A stretch of DNA of 22,097 nucleotides from JANMDR01 sp031376425 (lineage in GTDB: Bacteria; Pseudomonadota; Gammaproteobacteria; Burkholderiales; Usitatibacteraceae): positions 1-22,097 of the forward strand of contig JANMDR010000155.1 in NCBI GenBank assembly GCA_031376425.1, given 5' to 3'. A program made the translations under genes and the position numbers. Shown here in pieces: positions 14,965 through 22,097 of the stretch. Numbering within the stretch: position 1 is the first letter of the stretch; every line of letters starts with the position of its first letter. The notes under the pieces were generated by a model, which ran no database searches, was not told where the DNA came from, and saw nothing but the letters and a program-made list of their open reading frames with translations.

Positions 14965-15351
14965 TTTTATTCTCCGTTATAAGGATGTTTTTATCTAACT
15001 AAACTAAGTCTATTTTACCTGCAAATCCGACTCTAGGCGGTTTACCTAGCGTCGTCATATTCTAGACTTCAATTGTTGCATTAAGTTCAAAAATAACCTG
15101 TACTTTTTTCGCAAACACAAACACTTTCGTACCCACTTGCACTATGAGCTTAGCGCGAACCGCAAAATCAATAGCCCATGTATAAATAACCTGCGTATAA
15201 TTTGTCCGGACAACTTAATGCCCTTAACTTCAATATTACCGTACGAACCATCAGCTATGGGTGATGTTCAACGCAAATCTACAGCTTGACCAGCACTATT
15301 TAATGTTTTGCTCATACGAATAACACCGATGCTGCGTTTCCATCAAATCTA
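14965..15351. other. Gap between hfq and the crotonase operon
   Basis: These 387 bases contain the hfq leader, an imperfect palindrome at 15029-15053 (gactctagg against cctagcgtc, one mismatch), and a likely decayed gene on the minus strand (15062-15315). I found no convincing promoter for either flanking operon; TTGACC at 15286-15291 is a good -35 on the plus strand but has no matching -10. Confidence 0.5.
15062..15315 (-). pseudogene. Probable decayed gene remnant, unknown beta-rich protein
   Basis: Read on the minus strand, ATG at 15315 gives MSKTLNSAGQAVDLR, then TGA (15268-15270), then in the same frame TSPIADGSYGNIEVKGIKLSG. A change of frame around 15195-15205 continues as IYTWAIDFAVRAKLIV, QVGTKVFVFAKKVQVIF, ELNATIEV and a TAG at 15062. 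Each piece looks like real protein, with alternating hydrophobic residues as in beta strands, and together they read as one small protein broken by one nonsense codon and one frameshift. I recognise no family. It may instead be the 3' end of a longer lost gene, since the frame also reads open for ten codons before the ATG. It could also be chance. Confidence 0.4.
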
Positions 15352-16143
15352 ATGTCTAAGCACTTACCCAATTCTCCAGTCGATTGCCGATTGTTACAGA
15401 GCTATTACAACGGCATAGCATTCATTACTTTAAACGCGCCAGCCAGCCGCAATGCTTTAAATTACGCGGCTTGGCAAAAACTAACCGAAATTTGTACTGC
15501 TTTGGCAAACGATAAGACTATCCGCTTAGTGGTATTGCGCGGCGCAGGCGAGCATTTCTGCGCAGGCGCCGATATTCATGAATTGCGGGCGAATATTGAA
15601 AATTCAAGCTGGATGGCGCAAAATCAAGCTGCTGTTGGCGCTGGGCTTGATGCGTTTGCCGCCCTGCCCCAACCAATCGTGGCTATTATTCAGGGTGCGT
15701 GCGTCGGTGGCGGTGCGGCACTAGCGTTTTCCAGTGATTTTCGCATAGCAGCAGCTAATTTGCGCTTAAGTATTACCCCAGCTCGGCTAGGCTTGAGCTA
15801 TCGGCTGGTTGACTGCCTACGCATCGTCCGTGCAGTAGGTCACGTCCATGCACGCGAACTACTGCTTGCTGCGCGCGAAATTGATGCTACTACCGCCCAG
15901 CATTGGGGCGCAATCACTGCACTAGCAACGCAGGAAAACTTAAACCTCACTGCAGATACTTTCATTGAAAACCTAATGGCATTGTCTGCCACCAGTCAAA
16001 TGGCGATCAAGGCAAATTTACTTAAAATTGCAGATGGTGTCATCGCTGACGATGCAGAAACATTGGCAACCTTCGCAGCAGCCTTTACCCAGCCAGATTT
16101 CGCCAAAGCAGCCAGAAAATTCGTTGAAAAATCTAATAAATAA
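15352..16143 (+). CDS. Crotonase-superfamily protein (enoyl-CoA hydratase/isomerase-like)
   Basis: The crotonase fold acts on acyl-CoA thioesters through an oxyanion hole. Both halves of the hole are visible: HFCAGADIHEL (69-77 region) and IQGACVGGGAAL (113-124). The two catalytic Glu of classical hydratases (rat Glu144 and Glu164) align with Ala123 in GGGAAL and Ala144 in SITPARLG, so ordinary hydration by that mechanism is not expected. The protein may be an isomerase, hydrolase or lyase branch of the superfamily. Its 263 residues are normal. The start at 15352 has no clear Shine-Dalgarno. It is the first gene of the plus-strand operon; a hairpin at 16150-16175 separates it from the next gene. 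Confidence 0.85.
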   Translation: MSKHLPNSPVDCRLLQSYYNGIAFITLNAPASRNALNYAAWQKLTEICTALANDKTIRLVVLRGAGEHFCAGADIHELRANIENSSWMAQNQAAVGAGLDAFAALPQPIVAIIQGACVGGGAALAFSSDFRIAAANLRLSITPARLGLSYRLVDCLRIVRAVGHVHARELLLAAREIDATTAQHWGAITALATQENLNLTADTFIENLMALSATSQMAIKANLLKIADGVIADDAETLATFAAAFTQPDFAKAARKFVEKSNK

Positions 16144-16149
16144 CCGTCG

Positions 16150-16175
16150 AAACACCACGTAAATAAGGTGTTTTT
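16150..16175 (+). terminator. Weak intercistronic hairpin with T run
   Basis: AAACACC (16150-16156) pairs with GGTGTTT (16167-16173) across a 10-base loop and is followed by TT. It lies between the crotonase and DUF1330 genes and may reduce read-through. Confidence 0.4.
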
Positions 16176-16195
16176 AGGCGTTCTAGGTAGAGAAC

Positions 16196-16510
16196 ATGAA
16201 AGCTTATTTGATCGTAGATGCACAGATACTTGACCCGGTAAAATTTGGAGCCTACGGCACCGTTACCAGCGCCCTAGTCACAAAATTCGGTGGTCATTAT
16301 TTAGCGCTGGGGGGCGGGGCTATGGAGTGTCTTGAAGGCACACCGTTTAATGGTAAAGCGGTAATTTCAGAATGGCCTAGTCGTGAAGCGGCACTAAAAT
16401 TTTGGCATTCCCCCGAATACACAGAAGCCCGTAAACTCCGTGCCGATAATTGCATTGCCAGCGTAACCTTGATTGACGGTATAGCCATATCAACCACTAG
16501 CAACCCTTAA
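16196..16510 (+). CDS. DUF1330 family protein
   Basis: This is a 104-residue ferredoxin-like (dimeric alpha-beta barrel) protein. MKAYLIVDAQILDPVKFGAY, a Gly-rich central stretch (GGHYLALGGGAMECLEG), AVISEWPSREAALKFWHSPEY and EARKLRADNCIASVTLIDG are the usual DUF1330 landmarks. The family has no firm biochemical role; members commonly accompany catabolic oxidoreductases and hydrolases. It lies 52 bases after the crotonase gene and 12 bases before the nitrilase-like gene, which places it in the operon. AGGT or GAGA upstream of the ATG can serve as ribosome binding site. Confidence 0.87.
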   Translation: MKAYLIVDAQILDPVKFGAYGTVTSALVTKFGGHYLALGGGAMECLEGTPFNGKAVISEWPSREAALKFWHSPEYTEARKLRADNCIASVTLIDGIAISTTSNP

Positions 16511-16522
16511 AGTAGGATAGCC

Positions 16523-17542
16523 ATGAGCCATTACAACCCCTTCCGTGCCCTTGCCCTACAAACCCGTTGCGACGCGATTAACCGCATTGCCGATGTCACT
16601 GCCTGTCGCGCCCAAATGGCTGCAACAATCGCCCGCATAGATTTGCAAATTGCGGCTAGCAAAGCTTTCGTGGGCGATGATTTAAAGTTGGTCGTGTTGC
16701 CCGAATATTTTATGACCAGCTTTCCCATTGGGCCTGATTTAGCGACATGGAAAGCCCGTGCTTGCATTCACGCTAACGGCGCAGAATATGATTTGCTCGG
16801 CAAAGTGGCGCAGAAAAATAGTATTTTTTTAAGCGGCAATGCCTATGAAATTGATCCCGTGTTTCCCGATCATCCATTTCAAGTCAGCTTCATTATCAGC
16901 CCAACAGGCGAACGTATTTTATGCTACCGCCGCATCATTTCCATGTATACGGCAACACCGCACGACGTATGGGATAAATTTGTTGCGCACTACGGCGCAG
17001 AAGCCGCATTCCCAGTCGTTTCCACGGTATTGGGTAATTTAGCATGCGTAGCATCAGAAGAAATTTTATTCCCTGAAATCGCCCGCAGTTTATGCCTGCG
17101 TGGCGCGGAAATTTTGCTACATTCCTCATCAGAAGTAGGCAGTAATTTAGCCACCAAAAAAGGCATCGCTAAACGCGCCCGCGCCCTTGAAAACTTAGCT
17201 TTTGTGGTGTCCGCTAATAGCGCCGGTATTTTTGACGCGGGTGTGCCGTCACAATCAACCGATGGCGGCAGTCAGGTTATCGATACCGAAGGTCGCTTAC
17301 TTGCAGAAGCTGGTTACGGCGAGAGCATGGTGGCCTGCGCTGAAATTGATGCAGGCAAAGTGCGCCATTCACGCGGCCGCATCGGCATGGATAACTACAT
17401 TGCTAGATTACGTACCGAACCATTTTTAAGTACCTACCAACGGGTGGTATACCCCGCCAACACGCTTGATGGCGTATTACCAACACGCGCACGGTTTCAC
17501 GAAAATATTGGCGCTGGTATTGCCTCATTGACTAAGAAATAA
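16523..17542 (+). CDS. Nitrilase-superfamily protein with altered catalytic triad
   Basis: The carbon-nitrogen hydrolase fold normally uses Glu-Lys-Cys to cleave amides or nitriles. The Glu is present (Glu61 in VVLPEYFMTSFP). The Lys position (family pattern YRK) reads CYRRIIS, putting Arg137 there. The nucleophile position, which in the family is Cys four residues before [FY]PE, is Ser178 in CVASEEILFPEIAR; Cys175 lies three residues earlier. The remaining core is normal: CLRGAEILLHSSSE, KRARALENLAFVVSANSAG and DGGSQVIDTEGRLLAEAG. Its 339 residues match aliphatic-amidase-like branches. It may be inactive, regulatory, or use an unusual mechanism. AGGA precedes the ATG by seven bases. It lies 16 bases before the aldehyde dehydrogenase gene. 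Confidence 0.85.
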   Translation: MSHYNPFRALALQTRCDAINRIADVTACRAQMAATIARIDLQIAASKAFVGDDLKLVVLPEYFMTSFPIGPDLATWKARACIHANGAEYDLLGKVAQKNSIFLSGNAYEIDPVFPDHPFQVSFIISPTGERILCYRRIISMYTATPHDVWDKFVAHYGAEAAFPVVSTVLGNLACVASEEILFPEIARSLCLRGAEILLHSSSEVGSNLATKKGIAKRARALENLAFVVSANSAGIFDAGVPSQSTDGGSQVIDTEGRLLAEAGYGESMVACAEIDAGKVRHSRGRIGMDNYIARLRTEPFLSTYQRVVYPANTLDGVLPTRARFHENIGAGIASLTKK

Positions 17543-17558
17543 ACGGAAATTACCCACC

Positions 17559-18983
17559 ATGTCTTTATCCACTCTATCCACCATGCAGGCACGCAATCCG
17601 CGCAATGGCAAATTTGACTACACTTTCGATGTTGACTCTGCCGATGATATTGCCGCCAAAGCCCGCACCATGCGTGGCTACGCCCACACTTGGGCTAATT
17701 TAAGCATTGGCGAACGGGTAGCGGCGTTGACGCAGTGGCGCGATGCGCTAGCCAAACGTAGAACAGAAATTATTGCCGCGCTAACTATCGATACCGGTCG
17801 TGTACGCGAAACCACGATGGAGTTTGACGCCACCATTAGCGGTATCAATCGCTGGCTCACCCGTGCCCCGCTGGTACTGGGTGCGCCACCGCCTACGCGG
17901 GCTAGTATCGTAGTGCCGATGCTATTGCACCCCGCCAGCACGCCAATTGGGCTGGTTGGCGTGATTTCGCCGTGGAACTTTCCGCTACTGTTAGCGCTAA
18001 TTGACGCGATTCCGGCGCTATTAGCAGGATGCCTAGTTATCATCAAGCCGTCTGAATTTACCCCGCGTTTTGTCGCACCCATGCAGGCAGCGCTAGACGA
18101 ATGCCCAATACTGCGCCAAGCCTTAAGCCTTGTAGCAGGTGGCTCAGCCGTTGGCGCAGCCATCATTGATCAGGCTGATGCAGTATGCTTTACCGGTTCC
18201 GTACCCACCGGAAAAATTATTGCTAAACATTGTGCAGAACGGCTGATTCCGTGCTTCTTAGAACTTGGCGGCAAAGATGCCGCAATAGTTTTACAAGGTG
18301 CCAATATCACCCATGCAGCACGCGCAATTTGCTGGGGTGGCTTGGCAAACGCGGGGCAAAGCTGTCTATCGGTGGAACGAGTATTCGTGGAAGATGCCTT
18401 ATTTAGAGACCTCTCCAAGGCATTAACTGACGAAGTAAAAAAACTACGTATTAATTTCCCCGATATCAGCCAAGGCCAAATTGGCCCGCTCATTGCAGCG
18501 CGGCAAGCGGAAATTATTCAATCGCAACTTGATGGCGCCTATGCCCAAGGTGCCACTGCCACAGTCGGCGGAAAGGTTGAAGAACACGATGGCGGCTTAT
18601 GGTGCCCACCTACGGTACTCATCAACGTGACCCCGCAAATGCGCATTATGACTGAAGAAACCTTCGGCCCTGTACTGCCAGTAATGGCCTGCCGCGACGC
18701 CGCTCACGCCCTAGAATTAGCCAACGGCACTGAATTTGGCTTAAGTGGTGCGGTATTTGGTGAAGCCACAAAAGCGCGAGAAGTTGCCTTACAGATGGAG
18801 TGCGGTGCCGTGAGTATTAACGACGCAGCCCTGACGGCCATTGTTCAAGATGGAGAAAAACAGGCATTCAAACAATCGGGGGTTGGCGTAAGCCGCATGG
18901 GCGACGCCTCTATCGGCCGCTTCCGGCGCAGTCGCGTGCTAATTGAAAACCCGACGCAGCAGGCAAATCCTTGGTGGTTTTAA
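17559..18983 (+). CDS. NAD(P)-dependent aldehyde dehydrogenase
   Basis: The enzyme oxidises an aldehyde to the acid with NAD or NADP in the cytoplasm. All key residues are present: Asn140 in SPWNFP, Lys163 in IIKPSEFTP, the dinucleotide-binding CFTGSVPTGKII, Glu235 in LELGGKDA, and nucleophile Cys269 in NAGQSCLSVERV. EETFGPVLPV marks the C-terminal cofactor-contact motif. It has 474 residues, close to the family norm. The substrate is not deducible; the branch looks like a general class of uncharacterised dehydrogenases. It is the last gene of the crotonase-DUF1330-nitrilase operon and converges on the FAD oxidoreductase gene, 46 bases away, with no clear terminator between. Confidence 0.92.
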   Translation: MSLSTLSTMQARNPRNGKFDYTFDVDSADDIAAKARTMRGYAHTWANLSIGERVAALTQWRDALAKRRTEIIAALTIDTGRVRETTMEFDATISGINRWLTRAPLVLGAPPPTRASIVVPMLLHPASTPIGLVGVISPWNFPLLLALIDAIPALLAGCLVIIKPSEFTPRFVAPMQAALDECPILRQALSLVAGGSAVGAAIIDQADAVCFTGSVPTGKIIAKHCAERLIPCFLELGGKDAAIVLQGANITHAARAICWGGLANAGQSCLSVERVFVEDALFRDLSKALTDEVKKLRINFPDISQGQIGPLIAARQAEIIQSQLDGAYAQGATATVGGKVEEHDGGLWCPPTVLINVTPQMRIMTEETFGPVLPVMACRDAAHALELANGTEFGLSGAVFGEATKAREVALQMECGAVSINDAALTAIVQDGEKQAFKQSGVGVSRMGDASIGRFRRSRVLIENPTQQANPWWF

Positions 18984-19029
18984 TCCAGTCTAATATGACA
19001 CCCTGCCCTCATCTATTTGACTACTGATA

Positions 19030-20643
19030 TTACAGCCCCCGCAACACTTCCCGCGCCGCGTTATGACCGGGCACACCGGTAACGCCGCCGCCTGGATGTG
19101 TGCCAGATCCGCATTGATACAAACCCTTGATGGGCGTGCCATAGTTGCCGTGACCTAAAATCGGGCGGGCGCTAAAAAGTTGATCGAGACTCAAGCGGCC
19201 ATGAAAAATATCACCATCGACTAAACCAAATTTGCGCTCTAAATCTAATGGCGAATGAATTTGGCTGGCGATAATGCTTTGTTTAAAGTTTGGGGCGTAG
19301 CTGGTTACCGTGTCGATAATGATATTAGCCGCCGTTTCGCGCAAATTGTCCCAGCTTTGCCCCGTTTCAAGCTTAGGATTAAAGTGCTGACAAAATAGGC
19401 TGGCAACGTGCTTGCCTGCTGGCGCTAAGGTGTTATCTACCGTGCTGGGTATGAGGATTTCAACGATAGGTTTTGTCGAATAGCCATTTAGCTTGGCATC
19501 GAAAAAAGCGCGTTCCATATATGCCATGCTCGGTGCCATAATAATGCCGGATTGATGATGACTAGCGCCCGCCTCTGCCGTGTGCGGCATAGAGGACGCA
19601 GCCAAGTGTGGCAGACAGGAAAAATTCGGCAAAGCATCCAGCGCAACGTTCATGCGGAAAGTACCTGAACCGCATTGATAATTGTTAATGCGTTGCGCAA
19701 AATCGGCGTCAAGATGTTGCGGCGCTACCATTTTGCCGAACAGCAATTTTGGGTTTAAATTTGACACCACCCGCTTCGCCCGCAGCACTTCACCCGAAGC
19801 CAAGCGCACACCACAGGCCGCGCCGTTTTCAACTAACACTTCTGCTACGGCGCACTCCGTTTGAATTTGCACACCGCGTGCAATTGCCTCGGCTGCTAGC
19901 GCTTGGGTGATGGCACCCATTCCCCCTACAGCGTGACCCCAAATACCTTTTTTGCCATTCACTTCGCCAAACACATGATGCAGCAGCACATAGGCGCTAC
20001 CCGGTGTGTAGGGCGAGGCGAAATTGCCCACCACCGCATCAAAACCAAACGCGGCTTTAATGGGGGTGGATTCAAAATAACTATCGAGCACTTCGCCAGC
20101 TGACTTCGTAAACAAATCCAGTACGTCGCGTCGTGCCGCCATATTCAAGGCTTTAAAGCGCTTTAGCAATTTTAGGCTGGCAACAAAATCGGTTAAGCCC
20201 CCGCCAATATTGGGTGGTGTGGTGAGCAAGGTATCTCGCAACACATCGGCCACCGTATCGAGCATCGCGTAATAACGGGGCAGAGTTTGCGCATCGCGCT
20301 GACTAAACCGCGCCACTTCCGCCTGCGTGGCGGCGAGGCTACCGCCAATTTTTATGTGCTGACCATTTTCAAGCGGCAAAAAATTGCTATATGGCCGCTC
20401 AATAATCTTTAAGCCGCGCTCTACTAAGCGACAGTCTTTTATCACTTTGGGATGCAGCAAACTCACAGTATAACTAGCTGTAGAATTTTTAAATCCGGGA
20501 TGAAATTCCTCGGTGACTGCCGCACCGCCGACAATATGTCGCCGCTCCAAAACCTTTACCGAATGGCCGTTTGCAGCTAAATAGCAGGCGCAAACTAGGC
20601 CATTATGGCCGCCGCCGACAATGATGATTTCATTTTCCGCCAT
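19030..20643 (-). CDS. Phytoene-desaturase-like FAD oxidoreductase (PYROXD2-like)
   Basis: This is a flavin amine oxidase/phytoene-desaturase-type protein of 537 residues. The N-terminal Rossmann motif IIIVGGGHNGLVCACYLAANG with VKVLERR binds FAD. GGAAVTEEFHPGFKNSTASYT follows, as in this family, and the C-terminal FAD-closing motif is GLYQCGSGTHPGGGVTGVPGHNAARE. Bacterial members are uncharacterised dehydrogenases or desaturases; human PYROXD2 is the named relative. No carotenoid genes are nearby, so a role in pigment synthesis is unlikely. The start is ATG at 20643, which shares its A with the stop of the alpha/beta hydrolase (TGATG), a sign of translational coupling. Confidence 0.88.
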   Translation of the reverse strand: MAENEIIIVGGGHNGLVCACYLAANGHSVKVLERRHIVGGAAVTEEFHPGFKNSTASYTVSLLHPKVIKDCRLVERGLKIIERPYSNFLPLENGQHIKIGGSLAATQAEVARFSQRDAQTLPRYYAMLDTVADVLRDTLLTTPPNIGGGLTDFVASLKLLKRFKALNMAARRDVLDLFTKSAGEVLDSYFESTPIKAAFGFDAVVGNFASPYTPGSAYVLLHHVFGEVNGKKGIWGHAVGGMGAITQALAAEAIARGVQIQTECAVAEVLVENGAACGVRLASGEVLRAKRVVSNLNPKLLFGKMVAPQHLDADFAQRINNYQCGSGTFRMNVALDALPNFSCLPHLAASSMPHTAEAGASHHQSGIIMAPSMAYMERAFFDAKLNGYSTKPIVEILIPSTVDNTLAPAGKHVASLFCQHFNPKLETGQSWDNLRETAANIIIDTVTSYAPNFKQSIIASQIHSPLDLERKFGLVDGDIFHGRLSLDQLFSARPILGHGNYGTPIKGLYQCGSGTHPGGGVTGVPGHNAAREVLRGL

Positions 20644-21491
20644 CAAAAAGGTGCACTTAAAAAAGCCGTAATAACATTCTGCGTCGGGGTGTCCTGCAGC
20701 ATTGGTGCGTGGCCAGCCCCGGCAATTTCTAAGCCGGTTACACCCGCTTTGCTACACATCGCTGCATACGTTTCTGGCAACAGCAAATCAGACAGTGCAC
20801 CGCGCAAAAGTAAGGTTGGGCAGGTAATCGCGTTCCAATAAGGCGACAAATCTACATCCACTGCTGGGGCGTTTCTGAAAGCATTACCCACACCTGGATC
20901 GTAGCGAAATTGCCATGCGCCAGATTCATTTTGCTTTACTAATGGCAATGTCAGATCATGCCATTGCGCCTCACTCAAGGGCCCAAAGGGGCTAACAGAT
21001 TTCACCGCGTCAATCACATTTTGCAAGCTGGCAAACTGTGGTGATTTGCCCACATACATGCCGATACGTTGGAGCGATTCCTTCGGAATATGGGTGCCAG
21101 CATCGTTCACCACCAAGCGCTTAATAGGCGAATTGGGCATGCTGGCGAGCAGCATGCCCAGAATACCCCCCATTGATGTACCCAACCATTGCACGGTGGT
21201 TGCATTTAAACGCGCCAGGAGGGCTGTAGAGTCGATAATGTACTGGGGATAGGAGTAGTCAGCCTTATTGGTTAACCACGCGCTTTCGCCCCTACCTGCA
21301 GCGTCTGGACATATCACCCGAAAATCACGCGAAAGCCGTGCTGCTAAAACATCAAAATCACGGCAGCAGCGCGTTAGCCCGTGAGCGCAGATCACTACGT
21401 TTGGATTATCAGGCGCGCCCCACTCGGTGTAATGCAAAGTGTGAAAACCGGAACTGGTCGCGCTTTGAAGGGTGTGATGAGTTGGCGTCAT
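20643..21491 (-). CDS. Alpha/beta hydrolase
   Basis: This is a serine hydrolase with the alpha/beta fold. VVICAHGLTRCCRDFDVLA supplies the oxyanion-hole region, WLGTSMGGILGM the nucleophile elbow (Ser106), LLLRGALSDLLLPE the acid (Asp235) and IAGAGHAPML the base (His261). It has 282 residues from the ATG at 21491, chosen because it begins seven bases after the folD stop and gives the usual family N-terminus; an in-frame ATG at 21524 would overlap folD. No Shine-Dalgarno is seen, so translation is probably coupled to folD. It overlaps the FAD oxidoreductase gene at TGATG. An ester or thioester substrate is likely but unknown. Confidence 0.9.
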   Translation of the reverse strand: MTPTHHTLQSATSSGFHTLHYTEWGAPDNPNVVICAHGLTRCCRDFDVLAARLSRDFRVICPDAAGRGESAWLTNKADYSYPQYIIDSTALLARLNATTVQWLGTSMGGILGMLLASMPNSPIKRLVVNDAGTHIPKESLQRIGMYVGKSPQFASLQNVIDAVKSVSPFGPLSEAQWHDLTLPLVKQNESGAWQFRYDPGVGNAFRNAPAVDVDLSPYWNAITCPTLLLRGALSDLLLPETYAAMCSKAGVTGLEIAGAGHAPMLQDTPTQNVITAFLSAPF

Positions 21492-21498
21492 ATAAAGT

Positions 21499-22097
21499 TT
21501 AAGCAAAATGGGAATGCCCAGCATGGGCGTGGCGCGGATGTTTTTGTTCGGCTGATTTTAAGGTGTTACCCAGCAACATAGTGATAGTCATCGGCCCTAC
21601 TCCACCCGGTACAGGGGTGATGGCCGAAGCTTTGGCGGCTACAGCAGCGTAGTCTACATCGCCACACAGCTTACCGTCTGGCAGGCGGTTAATACCCACG
21701 TCAATCACCACGGCACCGGGCTTCACCATATCCGCTGTTACAAAATTAGCGCGGCCAATAGCAGCGACGATTAAATCAGCTCGCTTCACGTGTTCACTTA
21801 AATTTTTGGTCTTAGAATGGCACACCGTTACCGTGGCACCCGCATTAATTAACATCAAGGCTTGGGGTTTACCAACGATAGTGGAACGACCAATGACCAC
21901 CGCATCCATACCTTCAACATTAATGTTGCTGTATTCCAGCATTTTCATCACGCCCCAGGGTGTACAGGGCGGAAATACGGGCGTACCGACGATAAGTGCG
22001 CCAACGTTTACAAAGTGAAAACCATCCACGTCTTTATCTGGCGCTATCGCTTCCAAAACGCGTTGCGTGTTGATGTGCGCAGGCACTGGCAGCTGCA
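21499..22097 (-). CDS. folD: Bifunctional methylene-THF dehydrogenase/cyclohydrolase FolD, N-terminus cut by right edge
   Basis: FolD interconverts 5,10-methylene-, methenyl- and 10-formyl-tetrahydrofolate for purine and formyl-Met synthesis. About 199 C-terminal residues are visible. They begin QLPVPAHINTQRVLEAIAPDKDVDGFH, the end of the folate site, and then show VFPPCTPWGVMKMLEY, the NADP-binding VVIGRSTIVGKPQALMLI, VTVCHSKT and the signature VPGGVGPMTITMLLGNTL. The frame is open to the window edge; the GTG at 22084-22086 is internal and not a start. The catalytic Lys lies outside. The tail is His-rich (KHPRHAHAGHSHFA). The stop lies seven bases before the alpha/beta hydrolase start. Confidence 0.95.
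   Translation of the reverse strand, partial: QLPVPAHINTQRVLEAIAPDKDVDGFHFVNVGALIVGTPVFPPCTPWGVMKMLEYSNINVEGMDAVVIGRSTIVGKPQALMLINAGATVTVCHSKTKNLSEHVKRADLIVAAIGRANFVTADMVKPGAVVIDVGINRLPDGKLCGDVDYAAVAAKASAITPVPGGVGPMTITMLLGNTLKSAEQKHPRHAHAGHSHFA

Noticed and set aside
15029..15053. Palindrome between hfq and the decayed gene as an intrinsic terminator
   Set aside because: It has one mismatch and no T run on either strand.
17678..18166. 162-codon minus-strand open frame inside the aldehyde dehydrogenase gene
   Set aside because: It is antisense to a fully motif-supported gene and has no ribosome binding site; the composition is that expected of a shadow frame.
19030..20643. Carotenoid phytoene desaturase
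   Set aside because: The fold matches, but no other carotenoid gene is near and the best-fitting subgroup is PYROXD2-like.
22084..22086. GTG as the folD start
   Set aside because: The residues before it (QLPV) continue the conserved FolD motif, so this GTG is an internal Val codon and the gene runs off the edge.

Overview
This 22.1 kb window looks like chromosomal DNA of a betaproteobacterium, most likely Burkholderiales. The basis is the gene order hfq-hflX-hflK-hflC-DUF2065-hisZ-purA, the use of HisZ, and moderate GC (about 45-50 % by eye). A cysteine-bearing hypothetical protein (4616-5761) resembles proteins I associate with Oxalobacteraceae, but that is memory and not a search. I recognised no tRNA, rRNA, CRISPR array, insertion sequence or phage gene.

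Left region (1-4560). A family 2 glycosyltransferase runs off the left edge on the minus strand. It diverges from gltI-gltJ-gltK-gltL, a complete glutamate/aspartate-type ABC importer. The 430-base divergent gap holds a tandem repeat array beside the glycosyltransferase promoter, an orphan intrinsic terminator, and a gltI leader in which the Shine-Dalgarno sequence can pair with an upstream complement.

Middle left (4616-7809). Three plus-strand genes encode an uncharacterised membrane-anchored protein, an exported glycine-zipper (Rick_17kDa-like) protein and an unrecognised 255-residue protein. A strong bidirectional terminator closes this block against purA.

Core block (7829-14964, minus strand). 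The transcriptional order is hfq, hflX, hflK, hflC, a DUF2065 gene, hisZ, purA. It joins RNA chaperoning, ribosome-associated GTPase activity, membrane proteolysis control (HflKC-FtsH), and histidine and AMP synthesis.

Between hfq and the right-hand block (14965-15351) there is a gap that seems to hold the decayed end of a gene.

Right block (15352-22097). A plus-strand operon encodes a crotonase-fold protein, a DUF1330 protein, a carbon-nitrogen hydrolase-fold protein and an aldehyde dehydrogenase. It converges on a minus-strand set, folD (cut by the right edge), an alpha/beta hydrolase and a phytoene-desaturase-like FAD oxidoreductase, the last two overlapping at TGATG. The set looks like an uncharacterised catabolic module. 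Two members lack the textbook catalytic residues of their superfamilies: the nitrilase-like protein has Glu-Arg-Ser where Glu-Lys-Cys is expected, and the crotonase has Ala at both classical Glu positions. I regard this cluster as the best candidate for undescribed biochemistry here. No CoA ligase, thiolase or regulator is visible in the window, so no pathway can be assigned.
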